From: Nocardioides lacusdianchii
GTDB lineage: Bacteria > Actinomycetota > Actinomycetes > Propionibacteriales > Nocardioidaceae
Direction of reading: 5' to 3'
DNA: 64,000 nucleotides
NCBI RefSeq assembly: GCF_020102855.1
Contig: NZ_JADHZD010000001.1
Span: 372,001 to 436,000 of the forward strand
Part shown: one piece after another, positions 16,245-25,705 of the stretch
Numbering within the stretch: the first letter of the stretch is position 1
Layout of the letters: each line of letters opens with the position of its first letter
Translations under genes and position numbers: made by a program
Notes under the pieces: model-generated
The model's database searches: none
Told to the model about the DNA's origin: nothing
What the model saw: the letters and a program-made list of their open reading frames with translations, nothing else

Positions 16245-17213
16245 TCACCCCTCCGGCGTCGTCAGGTTGAAGCCGGTCGACCCGCGGGTGCCGTAGGGCA
16301 GCAGCACCCGCTGGCCCCGGGTGCCCTCGACGGTCGTGCACGCGCCATCCGGCACCGTGCACGTCATCATGGCGAGCGAGTTGTCCGGACCGACCTGGCC
16401 GCCCGTGCCGGGACCGTCGATGGCGGCACCGACGACGGTGGTGTCGTCGATCCACGACGTGAGGCCCCACCGCCGTGCGCCCGCGTCGGGCACCACCTCC
16501 TCGCCGGTCTCGGACACCAGCACCTCCCGGAGGGGTGTGCTCTTGTCTATCCGCCAGGCGCCGTCGGGCGAGACCAGCGGATCGGCCGGCTCGACGTCGT
16601 CGGTCTCGGTGCCCTCCCCCGTGGCGAGGTCGTAGACGAACTCCCCCTCGATGACGCGTGCGGTGAGCTGCGCGTCGTCGATGCCGAGGAGGTCGACCTC
16701 CATCTCGAGCAGGCGGTTGACCGGGTCGTCGATGCCGGAGGTGTCCATCCCGTCCTCGGACTCGATGGCCTCCCCGGTGTCGAGGTCGAAGATGCGCATC
16801 ACGGCGCTGCCCTCGTCGGTGTCGGTGTCGAGGACCGTGAGGTAGCGACCGTCCGGGGACGTGGCGAGGTGGTCCCGGGTCACCTCGAGGCCGGTGTCCT
16901 CGGGCTCGCCGTCGGGCGCGACGAACCAGAGCGGTTCCTCGAACAACGCCTCGTCCTCGCCCTCGGGCACGAAGAAGACGCCGTCGCCGGCGACCACGAA
17001 CTCGCGGATCGGCTCACCGGCGTCGACCGTGATCCCGTCGGACAGGTGCACGGTGGCGCCGACCGCCCACGACAACCCAGCTGTCTCGACGGGCGCCGTG
17101 CTGGTGCGCCAGGCCGCGTCGTCGTCGAGGTCGACGTCACTGCCGGAGCCGCAGGAGGCCAGGGCGACCACGAGGGCGACCAGCGCCGTCGCGCGCAGAG
17201 TCGACCGCGTCAT
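16245..17213 (-). CDS. Putative lipoprotein with beta-propeller-like repeats
   Basis: This 322-residue protein starts with a signal peptide and lipobox (LASC, Cys21). The mature part has repeated segments typical of propeller blades, such as SPDGRYLTVLD, FDLDTGEA and SPDGAWRI. It is very acidic. The ATG at 17213 follows a G-rich stretch (ACGGGGG); an upstream in-frame ATG exists but would push back the signal peptide. A role in binding at the cell surface is a guess. No family is recognised. Confidence 0.75.
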   Translation of the reverse strand: MTRSTLRATALVALVVALASCGSGSDVDLDDDAAWRTSTAPVETAGLSWAVGATVHLSDGITVDAGEPIREFVVAGDGVFFVPEGEDEALFEEPLWFVAPDGEPEDTGLEVTRDHLATSPDGRYLTVLDTDTDEGSAVMRIFDLDTGEAIESEDGMDTSGIDDPVNRLLEMEVDLLGIDDAQLTARVIEGEFVYDLATGEGTETDDVEPADPLVSPDGAWRIDKSTPLREVLVSETGEEVVPDAGARRWGLTSWIDDTTVVGAAIDGPGTGGQVGPDNSLAMMTCTVPDGACTTVEGTRGQRVLLPYGTRGSTGFNLTTPEG

Positions 17214-17281
17214 CCCCCGTGAGCCCATGGAGCCATGGTCCCAGCGCGGGCTAGGTCGCAAACCTCCGCAGGCTCGCCGGC

Positions 17282-18322
17282 TCACCCCTGCGGGTCGAAG
17301 CGCCACTCGAGAACAGCGGCGTACGCCTCTCCCGGCTCGAGCGTCGCCGACGGCCACTCGGGCCGGTTCGGCGAGTCGGGGAAGAGCTGCGGCTCGAGCG
17401 CGATGCCGTCGCCCTGGCGGTAGCGACCGCCGCCGGTGCCACGGCGCCTGCCGTCGAGGAAGTTGCCGGTGTAGACCTGGAGGCCGGGCTGGTCGGTCCA
17501 CACCTCGACGGCCGTGGCGGTGCGCGGCGAGACCAGCCGGCCAGCGCGGCGCAGCCCGCTGCCGCGCACGACGTAGTTGTGGTCGATGCCCTTCGCGTCG
17601 ACGACCTGCGGGTGCTCGGCCCGGATCGCGGGACCGAGCACGCGCTGCTCGCGCAGGTCGAACGGCGTCCCGGCGACAGCCTCGTGCGCGCCCAGCGGGA
17701 TGCCGCTGGCGTCGACGGGGGTGTAGTCGTCGGCGTCGACGAGCATCTCGTGGCCGTCGATCGTCCCGGCGCCCTCGCCCTCGAGGTTGAGGTAGGCGTG
17801 GTTGGTGAGGTTGACGACCGTGGTGGCGTCGGTGGTCGCGCCCATCTCGACGCGGACGGTGTCGCCGACGACGGAGTAGCGCACCGTCACCTCCACCGTG
17901 CCGGGGAAGCCCTGGTCGCCGTCGGGGCTGGTGAGGGCCAGCGTCACGGAGTCGGCGGTGTGCTCGACGACGTCCCAGAGGCGTAGGTCGAAGCCGTCGG
18001 GTCCGCCGTGCAGGCTGTGGCCGCGGTCGTGGGTGCCGACCTCGACCTCGCGCCCGCCGAGCGGGAACCGGCCGGCGGCGATGCGGTTGGCGTAGCGCCC
18101 GATGGTGCCGCCGATGTAGTCGCCGCTCGCGAGCCGCTCCTCGAGGTCGGGGTGGCCGAGCACCACGTTGCGGCGTACACCGTCCCCGCCGGTCACGAGG
18201 AGCCGGTGGACGGTCGCCCCGAGCGCCAGCACCTCCACCTCGGTCCCCGGCGCGGAGCCGATGGTCAGCAGGCGTACGTCACGCCCGTCGGGCAGCTGGC
18301 CGAAGACAACGTCGTGGGTCAC
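17282..18322 (-). CDS. Aldose 1-epimerase (galactose mutarotase)
   Basis: This 346-residue protein matches the aldose 1-epimerase family. It has the His of RGHSLHGG, the NLTNHAYLNLEG motif with the second catalytic His, and the C-terminal GIALEPQ segment with the catalytic Glu. It interconverts alpha and beta anomers of galactose or glucose. I chose the GTG at 18322 because GAGG lies 8 bases upstream; a GTG at 18328 is also in frame. An extension to 18411 would run into the HNH promoter and is not supported. No other galactose gene is nearby. Confidence 0.9.
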   Translation of the reverse strand: MTHDVVFGQLPDGRDVRLLTIGSAPGTEVEVLALGATVHRLLVTGGDGVRRNVVLGHPDLEERLASGDYIGGTIGRYANRIAAGRFPLGGREVEVGTHDRGHSLHGGPDGFDLRLWDVVEHTADSVTLALTSPDGDQGFPGTVEVTVRYSVVGDTVRVEMGATTDATTVVNLTNHAYLNLEGEGAGTIDGHEMLVDADDYTPVDASGIPLGAHEAVAGTPFDLREQRVLGPAIRAEHPQVVDAKGIDHNYVVRGSGLRRAGRLVSPRTATAVEVWTDQPGLQVYTGNFLDGRRRGTGGGRYRQGDGIALEPQLFPDSPNRPEWPSATLEPGEAYAAVLEWRFDPQG

Positions 18323-18376
18323 GGTCACATCCTCGTCGAGTGCGCGCACGCACGTGGATCCGGCCTGCCAGAATCC

Positions 18377-18405
18377 TTGCTCTTCGAACACCTGTTCGAT
18401 AGAAT
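18377..18405 (+). promoter_or_regulatory. LexA-controlled promoter of the DUF222/HNH gene
   Basis: A TTGCTC -35 box (18377-18382) and a TAGAAT -10 box (18400-18405) are 17 bases apart. The ATG of the gene is at 18411, 6 bases past the -10 box, so the transcript is probably leaderless. The spacer is almost exactly filled by the LexA operator. Confidence 0.75.
18384..18399. promoter_or_regulatory. LexA operator (SOS box)
   Basis: TCGAACACCTGTTCGA is a perfect match to the actinobacterial SOS box TCGAAC-N4-GTTCGA. It lies between the -35 and -10 boxes of the HNH gene, so bound LexA would block RNA polymerase. Induction by DNA damage is expected. Confidence 0.9.
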
Positions 18406-18410
18406 GAGAC

Positions 18411-19832
18411 ATGTCCTTCTCCCACCCAGCTCCAGAGCCGCTCGCAGCGGCCGCTGAGGCACCTGCCACGCAGGTGCTGGTGCTGGCTGCCGACGCGCTG
18501 CGAGCGCGCCACCTGGCGGAGGTGGAGGAGCTGCGGCTCGCGATCCGGTGGGCGACGGTCCAGGGCCACCCGCGCGACGACCGCGACCCGATGGTGTCCC
18601 CCGGCGGCGACGGCACGCCGGAGGTGCGCGAGCACGCGATCCCCGAGCTGGCCATGGCCCGCGAGACCCACCCCGCCACGACGCGGGCGCTGATCGCCGA
18701 CGGCCTCGACCTCGTCCACCGCCTGCCCCGGACGTGGGCGGTGGTCGAGACGGGCGGGTGCGAGCCGTGGGTGGCGCGCAAGGTCGCGGTCCTCTCGCGC
18801 GCCCTGCTCGACGACCAGGTCCGCACCGTCGACCGCGCGGTCGCCAGGGCCATCGCCGGGCACGCGCCGTCCACCGTCCTCGAGCTCGCGCGGGCGAAGG
18901 TCATCGAGGCCGACCCCGAGACCCACCGCGCCGAGCGGGAGCGCGAGCGCCACCGCCGCTACGTCTCGCTCTCGCGCGCCGACGAGTTCGGCTACCGCCA
19001 CGTCATCGCCCGGGTCGGCGCCGGCGACGCGGCCTGGATCGACGCCATGGTGGAGCGCGTCGCCGAGATCCTCTCCGCGACGATGGGCCACGACCACAAC
19101 CACGACGAGCTCCGCTCGATCGCGATGGGCTGGCTCGCCCGCCCCCTCGACCTTCTCAAGCTGCTGCTCGAGCACACCGACACCACGACCGGGGAGGTCC
19201 CGGCCTGGGCGTCGGATCACCTCGCCGAGACCGTCGCCCGGATCACGACGATGCCGGCGCGACGCCTGGCGCAGCTGCGCGGCCGCGGCCGCCTGTTCGT
19301 GCACGTGACCGACGAGGCGCTGCGGACCGGCGTCGGCGTCGGCCGCATCGAGGGCGTCGGCCCCATCGACGTACGCCAGCTCCGCGAGGTCCTCGGCCAC
19401 GCGGACGTCACCGTGACCCCCGTCCTCGACCTCGCGCACCGCCGTCGCGTCGACGCCTACGAGCACCCCGAGACGGTCAAGGACCACGTGTGGGTGCAGA
19501 CCGGCGGCGACTGCTTCCCCTGGACCCCGCGCAGCGCCACCCGCGACGGCGTCGACTACGACCACGCCGTCCCCTACGATGACACCGGGCCACCCGGGCA
19601 GACCGGCCCCCACAACTCTGGCCCCCTGCGCCGGCGGCACCACCGCACCAAGACCCACGGTGGCCTCACCACCCGGGTCGTCGGACCGGGACGGCATCTC
19701 TGGCGCACGCCCCACCGGCAGGCGTTCCTCGTCGACCACACCGGCACCACCCGGCTGACCGACGACCAGGCCGAGTCGATGGTCCAGGCGATCGACGACG
19801 GGGTCGAGCTCTACTTCAGCTGCTTCCAGTGA
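18411..19832 (+). CDS. DUF222 / HNH endonuclease signature protein (13E12 repeat family)
   Basis: This 473-residue protein has an N-terminal DUF222 region and a C-terminal HNH nuclease motif (DYDHAVPYD, then Asn and the pair HHRTKTH). The architecture is that of the 13E12 repeat family, found in many copies in actinomycetes. HNH proteins cut or nick DNA, but the function of this family is unproven. Its promoter carries a perfect LexA box, as reported for several M. tuberculosis 13E12 genes, which suggests expression after DNA damage. Its 3' end overlaps the convergent peptidase gene by 22 bases. No flanking repeats suggest a mobile copy. Confidence 0.9.
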   Translation: MSFSHPAPEPLAAAAEAPATQVLVLAADALRARHLAEVEELRLAIRWATVQGHPRDDRDPMVSPGGDGTPEVREHAIPELAMARETHPATTRALIADGLDLVHRLPRTWAVVETGGCEPWVARKVAVLSRALLDDQVRTVDRAVARAIAGHAPSTVLELARAKVIEADPETHRAERERERHRRYVSLSRADEFGYRHVIARVGAGDAAWIDAMVERVAEILSATMGHDHNHDELRSIAMGWLARPLDLLKLLLEHTDTTTGEVPAWASDHLAETVARITTMPARRLAQLRGRGRLFVHVTDEALRTGVGVGRIEGVGPIDVRQLREVLGHADVTVTPVLDLAHRRRVDAYEHPETVKDHVWVQTGGDCFPWTPRSATRDGVDYDHAVPYDDTGPPGQTGPHNSGPLRRRHHRTKTHGGLTTRVVGPGRHLWRTPHRQAFLVDHTGTTRLTDDQAESMVQAIDDGVELYFSCFQ

Positions 19833-20479
19833 CCCTCTGACACGACCTCGACGTTGCCGTCGACCACCGTGATGGCGGTCTGGTCGTCGACGACGTACGC
19901 CGGTCCGGCGATCTTCGAGGCCCACTCCTCCGCCTCGGCCATGGTGTTGCCCGGACCCCCGTCCGGCACGAGGTGCGGACAGATGGAGAAGTCGAGGAGC
20001 CCCAGCGTGCTGTCGTCACCCGACGGCGGTCGCCACTGGATGAAGTCGTCCCCGACCTCGGGGGTCAGCACCATGCTGCCGGCGCTGAGCCCCACCCACA
20101 CCGTCTCGTCCAGCGACGAGAGCAGCTCGGTCAGGCCGGACTCCCGCATCCAGTGGCACAGGTAGAGGACGTCGCCGCCGGCCACCAGGAGGACGTCGGT
20201 CTCGCGGACCAGCGGCACCCAGCGCTCCTCGTCGAGACTGGGCAGCGCGGTGAGCTCGAGCACCCCGACTGACTTCCAGCCGAGGTCGACCATCGGGTTC
20301 TCGGCCTGTCCGCTGATGAACTGCCAGGCCCGCTCCCCCGGCCCCACCCACGGGTGGCCGTACATCGCGGTCGGGATGCACAGCGCGGTCGACTCCTCGA
20401 TCGGCTTCCCGATCATGGCGACGAGGGCCTCGCGGATGCTGGCGTTGGTCACGCCACCGGAGGTGAGCAGCAGCTTCAT
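19811..20479 (-). CDS. Peptidase S51 family protein (peptidase E-like)
   Basis: This 222-residue protein matches the peptidase S51 group, whose founder peptidase E cleaves Asp-X dipeptides. The nucleophile Ser132 lies in GLSAGS, preceded by the AGGDVLYL segment of the family. It should be cytoplasmic. The ATG at 20479 follows a GAGGACACACC leader. It is probably co-transcribed with the App1 phosphatase gene, which ends 11 bases upstream. The exact substrate is unknown; related proteins include cyanophycinase. Confidence 0.9.
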   Translation of the reverse strand: MKLLLTSGGVTNASIREALVAMIGKPIEESTALCIPTAMYGHPWVGPGERAWQFISGQAENPMVDLGWKSVGVLELTALPSLDEERWVPLVRETDVLLVAGGDVLYLCHWMRESGLTELLSSLDETVWVGLSAGSMVLTPEVGDDFIQWRPPSGDDSTLGLLDFSICPHLVPDGGPGNTMAEAEEWASKIAGPAYVVDDQTAITVVDGNVEVVSEGHWKQLK

Positions 20480-20490
20480 GGTGTGTCCTC

Positions 20491-21504
20491 TCAGATGAGT
20501 CCCAGAGTCCTTGCGTGCTGGCGTACGACGTCGGAGTCGGCGGCCAGCACGAACGGCACGTCGGACGCCCAGGCACCGGACACCTTCTCCACGCGGCCGT
20601 CGCCAGGGTCCAGCCGCACCTCGCGGATGTAGACCGCGATGATCCGGTCGGGGTACTCGCGGACGATGTCGGCGTAGATCTCCGGATCCCTCTCCCCGGA
20701 GTCGCCGAGCAGCACGAACCGCAGATCCGGGTGGAGGTCGAGGACCTCGCGGATGCGCTGGTGCTTCTGCTCGCGCCCGGCGCGGGTGCCGAGCAGGTCG
20801 CGCAGCAGCACCGGTCCGATCGGGAAGTCGCGGTGGCGCAGGAACCCGAGCAGGAACGAGTGCAGGTTCCACGGGCTCGAGGAGATGTAGAAGACCGGGT
20901 TCACGCCGACTGCGAGGTCGCGGTAGAGCTCCACCACACCGGGGAACGCCGTCCGGGTGAGCGAGGACCCGGTGAAGGTCTGGACGACCATCTGCCGCAC
21001 GCGCTGCACGCCGGTCATCAGGATCGTGTCGTCGACGTCCGAGACGATCCCGAACTGCGCGGTCGCGTCCGGGACGCGCACCTCGATCTGCGCCGTCTGC
21101 GGACGCGTCACCCCGCGGTAGTCGCCACTGAGCTCGACGAGCCCCTGGGTCCACGGGCTATCGAGCGACTCCGGCGTCGTAGGGATGCGGAGGAGGAAGT
21201 AGCCCTCGCCGTCGGTGACGGTCTCGCGGCTCGTCCCGCCCACTGTGACCCGCAGCGGCACCCCGGGTAGCTCGTTGGTGAGGAAGTTGCCGACCGTACG
21301 CCGCACTGCCGCGCCGACGTCCTCACCCTCCTCGACCTCCTTCTCCAGCGGGTTGTCGAGCACCCGTCCGCGCACGATCGTGCCGGCCGGACCGCCGTGG
21401 CCGATGTAGCACTCGATCCTGAAGTGCTCGGGGGTCTTCGGCTCCCGACCGCGCGCGCCGTCCCACGCGCGCTCGGCGGCCACGACCAAGCGGTGGAGGT
21501 TCAT
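20491..21504 (-). CDS. App1 family phosphatidate phosphatase-like protein (DUF2183)
   Basis: This 337-residue protein contains the App1/DUF2183 catalytic domain with DVDDT at residues 156-160, the nucleophile pair of the HAD-like phosphatases, and later SSSPWN and GDSGERD motifs. An N-terminal beta-rich domain (about 30-140) precedes it. Yeast App1 dephosphorylates phosphatidate; bacterial substrates are unknown. It is cytosolic by sequence. It heads a two-gene unit with the S51 peptidase. Confidence 0.9.
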   Translation of the reverse strand: MNLHRLVVAAERAWDGARGREPKTPEHFRIECYIGHGGPAGTIVRGRVLDNPLEKEVEEGEDVGAAVRRTVGNFLTNELPGVPLRVTVGGTSRETVTDGEGYFLLRIPTTPESLDSPWTQGLVELSGDYRGVTRPQTAQIEVRVPDATAQFGIVSDVDDTILMTGVQRVRQMVVQTFTGSSLTRTAFPGVVELYRDLAVGVNPVFYISSSPWNLHSFLLGFLRHRDFPIGPVLLRDLLGTRAGREQKHQRIREVLDLHPDLRFVLLGDSGERDPEIYADIVREYPDRIIAVYIREVRLDPGDGRVEKVSGAWASDVPFVLAADSDVVRQHARTLGLI

Positions 21505-21574
21505 GGGGTCACCGTATGCACTTTCGAGGAGTTCGACGTGCGCGCATCGCCCTCATTCGGGGTGAGTGCTCCTG

Positions 21575-22141
21575 CTATGGGGGTGGGACGGGGATGCCGC
21601 GGTCGGCGAGGGTCTGCTCGGCACGAACGACGAGCTCACCACGCCCGCCCGACCATTTCCGCAGGTTCCCCAACACCGTTCGTCCGAAGATGCTCACCTG
21701 CAGGAGGTCGAGGTCGGGGCGAGCAAGGAGGACGTCGTAGAACGGACCGAGCTCGACGTCGCTGAACTTGAACTTCCCCGCAAGGGTCTCCAGCGGGGTG
21801 CCGACCTTGGAGTCGACCTCGTTGACATCCGCTCCGGCGTCGAGGAGGCGCTGCAACAGCGGGGCCTCTGCGGTGAAGTCGTGCTGGTTGCGTGCGAGGA
21901 AGCGGTGCAGGGGCGTGGCTTCACGCACGTCGGCGCCGTCGTCGAGGAGGCGGTTGCAGATCGCGACCCTGGACGGAGAGTCGGCGTTGGTGAGGGCGAG
22001 CGTCAGGAGAGTGTCGTGCTCGTACCGGTAGTGAACCCACGCCGGTTCGTAGACCGTCTCGAAGTGGTCGAGGGTGCCCCGCGTCAGGGCCGCGTGCAGC
22101 GCGCTCGTGTCGCGCGGCTTCTTGCGGTTGAACAGCGCCAT
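21575..22141 (-). CDS. Ankyrin-repeat protein
   Basis: This 188-residue protein contains ankyrin-type repeats: LLDDGADVREATPLHRFL, then LLDAGADVNEVDSKVGTPLETL, with weaker repeats on either side. Such repeats bind proteins. I chose the ATG at 22141 (MALFNRKKPRD); another ATG eight codons upstream is possible. It ends close to the preceding divergent unit and starts 36 bases from the end of the aldo/keto reductase gene. The partner is unknown. Confidence 0.82.
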   Translation of the reverse strand: MALFNRKKPRDTSALHAALTRGTLDHFETVYEPAWVHYRYEHDTLLTLALTNADSPSRVAICNRLLDDGADVREATPLHRFLARNQHDFTAEAPLLQRLLDAGADVNEVDSKVGTPLETLAGKFKFSDVELGPFYDVLLARPDLDLLQVSIFGRTVLGNLRKWSGGRGELVVRAEQTLADRGIPVPPP

Positions 22142-22177
22142 GCGGTCAGTGCGTCCCGGAGTCATCCGACCTACCTC

Positions 22178-23182
22178 TCACCAGCGCCCGTGCACCTGCT
22201 CCCGGATCTTCCGGTCGTAGAGCCCGGCCACACCCTCGAGGAACGAGGCAGGCAGCGCACCCACGGACCCGGCGGCCGCGTTGGCGGAGGCCTGCGAGAC
22301 GTTGCGCGCCCCCGGGATCACCGTCGAGACACCGGGCTGCTGCCAGATCCACGCGATGGCGGCCTGCGCCGGCGTGACGTCGGAGAGGCCGGCGGACGAG
22401 ACGAGGGAGGAGAACTCCCGCGCCGCCTCGACGCCCGTGGCGTAGTCGACGCCCGAGAAGGTCTCGCCGACGTCGAAGGCGCTGCCGTCGCGGTTGTAGG
22501 TGCGGTGGTCGTCCGCAGCGAAGGTCGTGTCGAGGTCGTACTTGCCCGACAGCAGGCCCGAGGCCAGCGGCACGCGGGCGATGATGCCGACGCCGGCAGC
22601 CTCTGCGGCCGGCAGCACCTCGTCGAGCGGCTTCATCCGGAAGGCGTTGAGGATGATCTGGATGCTGGCGACGTTGGGGCGGGCGATCGCGCTGAGCGCC
22701 TGGGCGCAGGTCTCGACGCTGACGCCGTAGGACGCGATGACGCCCTCGTCGACGAGCGTGTCCAGCACGTCGTACGTCGCGTCGTCGTCGATGACCTCGC
22801 TCGGCGGGCAGTGCAGCTGCACGAGGTCGATCGTGTCGACGCCGAGGTTCTTGCGCGAGCGGTCCAGCCAGGCGCGGAAGTTGGACTCGACGTAGTTGGC
22901 CGGCACCTGGTCCATCCGCCGGCCCATCTTGGTGGCGACGGTGAAGCCGGCGTCGGGGTGGGCCGCGACGAAGCGGCCCACGAGCTGCTCGCTGCGGCCG
23001 TCGCCGTAGACGTCGGCGGTGTCGTAGAACGTCACGCCCGCCTCGGCGGACGCCTCGAGGACCGCCATCGCGTCCGCCTCGGTCACGTCGCCCCAGTCGG
23101 CGCCGAGCTGCCAGGTGCCGAGTCCGACGACCGAGACCTCGCGGCCGGTCCTTCCCAGGGTGCGGTGCTCCATCGAAGACAT
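22178..23182 (-). CDS. Aldo/keto reductase
   Basis: This 334-residue protein is a (beta/alpha)8 aldo/keto reductase with the catalytic tetrad visible: Asp and Tyr in YDTADVYG, Lys in ATKMG, and His in VQLHCPP. It should reduce aldehydes or ketones with NADPH. It lies 11 bases after eda and is probably the last gene of the Entner-Doudoroff operon. Three starts are possible: GTG at 23197 (GTGA overlap with eda), ATG at 23182, and ATG at 23173. A role in supplying or draining sugar intermediates is inference. Confidence 0.88.
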   Translation of the reverse strand: MSSMEHRTLGRTGREVSVVGLGTWQLGADWGDVTEADAMAVLEASAEAGVTFYDTADVYGDGRSEQLVGRFVAAHPDAGFTVATKMGRRMDQVPANYVESNFRAWLDRSRKNLGVDTIDLVQLHCPPSEVIDDDATYDVLDTLVDEGVIASYGVSVETCAQALSAIARPNVASIQIILNAFRMKPLDEVLPAAEAAGVGIIARVPLASGLLSGKYDLDTTFAADDHRTYNRDGSAFDVGETFSGVDYATGVEAAREFSSLVSSAGLSDVTPAQAAIAWIWQQPGVSTVIPGARNVSQASANAAAGSVGALPASFLEGVAGLYDRKIREQVHGRW

Positions 23183-23193
23183 GTCCGTCAGTG

Positions 23194-23838
23194 TCACAGA
23201 CCCCCGGGAGACCCGGTCAGCGCGGCCTCCGCCGCGAGCGCGGCCACACGGTCCCAGTCGCGGGCGGCGAGCGCGTCCGCCGGCGTCAGCCACGAGCCGC
23301 CGACGCAGCCGACGTTCGGCAGCGAGAGGTACGACGCCGCGGTGGCCGCGGTGATCCCTCCGGTCGGGCAGAAGCGGGCCGCCGGCAGTGGCGAGGCCAG
23401 GGACTTCAGGTACGCCGCTCCACCCGAGGCCTCGGCGGGGAAGAACTTCATCTCCGTGAAGCCGGCCTCGAGCACGGTCATCGCCTCGGACACGGTGGCG
23501 GTGCCGGGGAGGAACGGGACACCCGAGCCCGCCATCTCCTGCAGCAGCGACGGCGTGGTGCCGGGCGAGACGAGGAACTGCGCCCCCGCCTCGACCGCTC
23601 GACCCACGAGCTCTGGGGAGGTGATGGTGCCGGCGCCGACGAGGATCTCTGGGACCTCGGCGGCGATGGCCGCGATCGCGTCCAGCGCGACCGGGGTGCG
23701 CAGGGTGAGCTCGATGACCGGCAGGCCGCCGGCGACGAGGGCGCGCGCGACCGGCACCGCGTGGTCGAGGTGGTCGAGCACGACGACCGGCACCACGGGG
23801 ACCAACGACAGCAGCGAGGGCTCAGACGTGCTGGGCAA
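23194..23838 (-). CDS. eda: 2-dehydro-3-deoxy-phosphogluconate (KDPG) aldolase
   Basis: This 214-residue class I aldolase cleaves KDPG to pyruvate and glyceraldehyde 3-phosphate, the last Entner-Doudoroff step. The Schiff-base Lys sits in EMKFFPAE, the catalytic Glu in VIELTLRT, and the phosphate-binding loop in FCPTGGIT. Length fits the family. It overlaps the end of edd by 17 bases, so translation is coupled. Position next to edd and zwf supports the assignment strongly. Confidence 0.95.
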   Translation of the reverse strand: MPSTSEPSLLSLVPVVPVVVLDHLDHAVPVARALVAGGLPVIELTLRTPVALDAIAAIAAEVPEILVGAGTITSPELVGRAVEAGAQFLVSPGTTPSLLQEMAGSGVPFLPGTATVSEAMTVLEAGFTEMKFFPAEASGGAAYLKSLASPLPAARFCPTGGITAATAASYLSLPNVGCVGGSWLTPADALAARDWDRVAALAAEAALTGSPGGL

Positions 23839-25705
23839 GGGCGGCCTCCTCCGAGGGGGCGGGCAGGGGTCGGATCACGCTGGCGCCGGTCTCGGCGGTG
23901 CCGACGATGGCGCGGAAGCCGGAGAACAGCTCGCGGCCCGTGCCGGCCCACTCGACGTCGTGGGGCGCGCGACCGGTGGTCTCGCGGCGGTCGAGGTCGG
24001 CGTCGGAGAGGGCGACCTCCAGCACGCCCGTCTCGGCGTCGACGGTCAGCAGGTCACCGTCGCGGACCCGGGCGATCGGGCCGCCGAGGGCGGCCTCCGG
24101 GGTGACGTGGATGGCCGCGGTGACCTTGCCGGAGGCTCCCGACATCCGGCCGTCGGTGACGATCGCGACGCGCTGGCCGCGGTCCTGGAGCACCCCGAGC
24201 GCCGGCATCAGCTTGTGCAGCTCGGGCATGCCGTTGGCGGCCGGGCCTTGGTAGCGCACGACGGCGACGAGGTCGCGCCCGTCGAGGCGGCCCTCGGCGA
24301 AGGCGGCGAGGAACTCGGCCTGGTCGTCGAAGACCATCGCCGGCGCGGTGACCACGCGGTGCTCGGGCTTGACCGCGGAGGTCTTGACCACGGCGCGACC
24401 GAGGCGACCCGAGAGCATCCGCAGCCCGCCGTCGGGGGCGAAGGAGTCCTCGGCACCGCGCAGGACGTCGGTGTCGAGCGAGCGCTTCGGGCCCTCCTCC
24501 CACGTCACGCCGGCCCCGTCGAGGCGCGCCTCGTGGGTGTGGCGCCACAGGCCGCGGCCGGACACGGTGCGTACGTCGTCGTGGAGGTAGCCGTGCTTGA
24601 GCAGCGTGTGCACGAGGAACGGCGTACCGCCGGCGGCGACGAAGTGGTTGATGTCGGCGCTGCCGTTGGGGTAGATCCGGGTCAGCAGCGGCACCGCGGC
24701 CGACAGGTCGGACAGGTCGTCCCAGGTCAGGGAGATGCCGGCCGCCGCGGCGATCGCGACGAGGTGCATCGTGTGGTTGGTCGAGCCGCCGGTGGCGAGC
24801 AGCGCCACGCACGCGTTGACGATCGCCTTCTCGTCGACCAGGTGCCCGACGGGCGTCGGCTCACCGCCGGCCGCCGTGATGGCCACCGCGCGCTCCCCCG
24901 CGGCGCGGGTCAGGGCCTCGCGCAGCGGGGTCCCGGGGTTGGCGAAGGTCGCGTCGGGCAGGTGCAGGCCCATGACCTCCATCAGCATCTGGTTGCTGTT
25001 GGCGGTGCCGTAGAAGGTGCACGTGCCGGCGGAGTGGTAGGACGCCGACTCGGCCTCGAGCAGCTCCTCGCGACCGACCTTGCCCTCGGCGTAGAGCTGG
25101 CGCACGCGCGCCTTCTCGCCGTTGGGCAGGCCCGAGGGCATCGGGCCGGCGGGTACGAACACGGTCGGCAGGTGACCGAAGGAGAGCGCCCCGATGAGCA
25201 GGCCCGGCACGATCTTGTCGCAGACGCCGAGCATCATCGCGGCGTCGAACATGTCGTGCGAGAGCGCGACCGCGGTGGACATCGCGATCAGGTCGCGGCT
25301 GAAGAGCGAGAGCTCCATGCCGGCGCGGCCCTGGGTGATGCCGTCGCACATCGCGGGCACGCCGCCCGCGAACTGCGCGAGGCCACCGGCGCGGATGATC
25401 GACTTCTTCAGCACCTCCGGCACGTCGCGGAAGGGCTGGTGCGCCGACAGCATGTCGTTGTAGGACGACACGATCGCGACGTTGGGCTTGCGCCCGGACT
25501 TCAGGCCGGACTTCACCGGCTCCTCGGCGGCGGCGAAGCCGTGGGCGAGGTTGGCGCAGGCCAGCTTGCCGCGGGCCGGGCCGGTGCCAATCGCGGCGTC
25601 GACGCGCGCGAGGTACGCCGTACGGGTGCCGGCGCTGCGGCGGACGATGCGGTCGGTGACCTCGGCCACCACGGGGTGGATGCCGGGCTTGCTGGGGGTG
25701 CTCAT
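23822..25705 (-). CDS. edd: Phosphogluconate dehydratase
   Basis: This 627-residue protein of the IlvD/Edd family dehydrates 6-phosphogluconate to KDPG, the defining Entner-Doudoroff step. The [4Fe-4S] cluster cysteines can be placed in PAMCDGI, GVCDKI and AGTCTFYG, and the block [15 protein letters not shown] is characteristic of Edd rather than IlvD. Length of about 600-630 fits Edd. The ATG overlaps the zwf stop (ATGA). It is the second gene of the zwf-edd-eda unit. Confidence 0.95.
   Translation of the reverse strand: MSTPSKPGIHPVVAEVTDRIVRRSAGTRTAYLARVDAAIGTGPARGKLACANLAHGFAAAEEPVKSGLKSGRKPNVAIVSSYNDMLSAHQPFRDVPEVLKKSIIRAGGLAQFAGGVPAMCDGITQGRAGMELSLFSRDLIAMSTAVALSHDMFDAAMMLGVCDKIVPGLLIGALSFGHLPTVFVPAGPMPSGLPNGEKARVRQLYAEGKVGREELLEAESASYHSAGTCTFYGTANSNQMLMEVMGLHLPDATFANPGTPLREALTRAAGERAVAITAAGGEPTPVGHLVDEKAIVNACVALLATGGSTNHTMHLVAIAAAAGISLTWDDLSDLSAAVPLLTRIYPNGSADINHFVAAGGTPFLVHTLLKHGYLHDDVRTVSGRGLWRHTHEARLDGAGVTWEEGPKRSLDTDVLRGAEDSFAPDGGLRMLSGRLGRAVVKTSAVKPEHRVVTAPAMVFDDQAEFLAAFAEGRLDGRDLVAVVRYQGPAANGMPELHKLMPALGVLQDRGQRVAIVTDGRMSGASGKVTAAIHVTPEAALGGPIARVRDGDLLTVDAETGVLEVALSDADLDRRETTGRAPHDVEWAGTGRELFSGFRAIVGTAETGASVIRPLPAPSEEAALAQHV

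Noticed and set aside
18323-18410. N-terminal extension of the aldose epimerase to an ATG at 18411
   Set aside because: It would run through the LexA box and HNH promoter and adds residues without family similarity. The GTG at 18322 has a ribosome binding site.
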